A stretch of 32,500 bases of DNA, from contig ADNK01001155.1 in assembly GCA_000320545.1 (NCBI GenBank), positions 1 through 32,500 of the forward strand, in the 5' to 3' direction. Position 1 is the stretch's first letter. Each line of letters opens with the position of its first letter. Of the stretch, positions 32,235-32,500 are shown in pieces. A program made the position numbers and the translations under genes. The notes below the pieces were generated by a model. The model was not told the origin of the DNA. It made no database searches and worked only from the letters and a program-made list of their open reading frames with translations. This DNA is from Bigelowiella natans CCMP2755 (taxonomy: Eukaryota > Cercozoa > Chlorarachniophyceae).

Positions 32235-32414
32235 GAAGGGGGGAAGGGGGATGGGAGGAGGGAGATAGTGAAAAGAAGAGAAGTGAGAGTAAGACGACGG
32301 AGACCGACATAAAGTTGGAATAACGGTAATCAAGAAGAAGAAGAAGAAGATGATGATGATGATCGTCACCAGGGGTGTTGAACCGAGCGTGTGCAGCATA
32401 TCCATCCCTATGTC
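28864..32414 (-). CDS. NHL-repeat beta-propeller protein (C-terminal part; 5' end outside window)
   Basis: Minus-strand exons: 32370-32414, 32130-32171, 31597-31652, 31273-31320, 31073-31126, 30672-30726, 30398-30433, 30150-30183, one covering at least 29703-29778, then 29404-29441, 29220-29266, 29048-29090 and 28864-28941 (TGA). Phases agree at all junctions except the one entering the 29703-29778 exon, where the exon start or an extra exon near 29850-29935 is unresolved. NHL repeats build propellers that bind proteins or ligands. Visible blades: GYAAHARFNTPGDIAV + LLIADAGNMCIREI; FPLDFPAGITVDKK; LADTLQVEAAMFNHPQAVAV + LIISDIGNSCIRKISPSGQ; ARFQVPNGVAV + IIVSDSGNHVLRRI. The first exon here starts in mid-codon, so at least one more exon lies beyond the right edge. 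The partner domain, and therefore the function, is unknown. Confidence 0.83.
30047..30114. repeat. (TC)n-(TG)n compound microsatellite
   Basis: It lies in an NHL-gene intron. On the gene's strand it starts about 35 bases after the donor following exon 30150-30183. Confidence 0.95.
30268..30321. repeat. (AC)n-(GC)n-(AC)n microsatellite
   Basis: Alternating purine-pyrimidine sequence in the NHL-gene intron between exons 30398-30433 and 30150-30183; Z-DNA prone. Confidence 0.95.
30496..30546. repeat. (GAT)n microsatellite
   Basis: An interrupted GAT run in an NHL-gene intron, near the 3' end on the gene's strand. Confidence 0.9.
31416..31456. repeat. (TC)n microsatellite
   Basis: A dinucleotide run in the NHL-gene intron between exons 31597-31652 and 31273-31320. 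Confidence 0.95.
32038..32126. repeat. (CTA/CAA)n microsatellite tract
   Basis: Imperfect CTA and CAA units. On the minus strand the tract begins at the very donor (GTAGTA) after exon 32130-32171. Confidence 0.85.
32195..32230. repeat. (GA)n microsatellite
   Basis: A dinucleotide run in the intron between NHL exons 32370-32414 and 32130-32171. An AGA/GAT run (32335-32362) lies next to the donor of the same intron. Confidence 0.95.
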
Positions 32415-32500
32415 CTGCATAGAATATTACTACCATTAACACACTTTTTAACCGATACAAGTAGCATCCTCATCATCGTTGTCACCATCATTATCATCAC

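Overview
This window is nuclear DNA of a microbial eukaryote. Genes are split by GT-AG introns, and the genes found are general eukaryotic housekeeping genes: the SRP receptor beta subunit, alpha-SNAP, an HSA-SNF2-SANT chromatin remodeller, a double-VOC glyoxalase-family protein and an NHL-repeat protein. One small gene encodes a long presequence that reads like signal peptide, then transit peptide, then twin-arginine lumen signal. That points to a photosynthetic protist with a complex (secondary) plastid. The sequence does not settle which one; a chlorarachniophyte would fit, but that is a guess. All three standard stop codons end genes here, so the code looks standard.

Layout. (1) 1-6275: two copies of one LTR retrotransposon family in opposite orientation. 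The left copy (+) enters from outside the window and shows integrase plus its 3' LTR. The right copy (-) is complete from LTR to LTR with a 4-bp target duplication, but an in-frame internal deletion has fused Gag-protease directly to the integrase tail. (2) 6276-6724: gene-free island rich in CTAG, TGCA and CATG. (3) 6725-7547 (-): SRP receptor beta, two exons. (4) 8068-8886 (+): predicted plastid-targeted protein of 190 aa, four exons. (5) 9249-15555 (+): double-VOC (GLOD4-like) gene, about 20 small exons with microsatellite-filled introns. (6) 15556-16462: gene-free CTAG-rich island with a long (TA)n. (7) 16463-17798 (-): alpha-SNAP, six exons, 300 aa. (8) 19202-26985 (+): SWR1/EP400/PIE1-type remodeller, six exons, about 2140 aa. 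(9) 26986-28863: gene-free, again CTAG-rich. (10) 28864 to the right edge (-): NHL-repeat beta-propeller gene, 5' end outside the window.

Most exons were assembled by hand from splice sites, phase continuity and protein-family fit, because the large introns hide them from simple open-frame searches. The genes alternate in divergent and convergent pairs. Divergent pairs share gene-free upstream spaces (7548-8067 and 17799-19201). The two convergent spaces (15556-16462 and 26986-28863), and the 3' side of the SRP receptor gene, carry the CTAG-rich islands. Nearly every large intron has a simple-sequence tract close to its 5' splice site, while the short introns of SRP receptor beta and alpha-SNAP have none. 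No operon-like functional link between the genes is visible. Two of them (SRP receptor beta and alpha-SNAP) act in the secretory pathway, but they are not adjacent.
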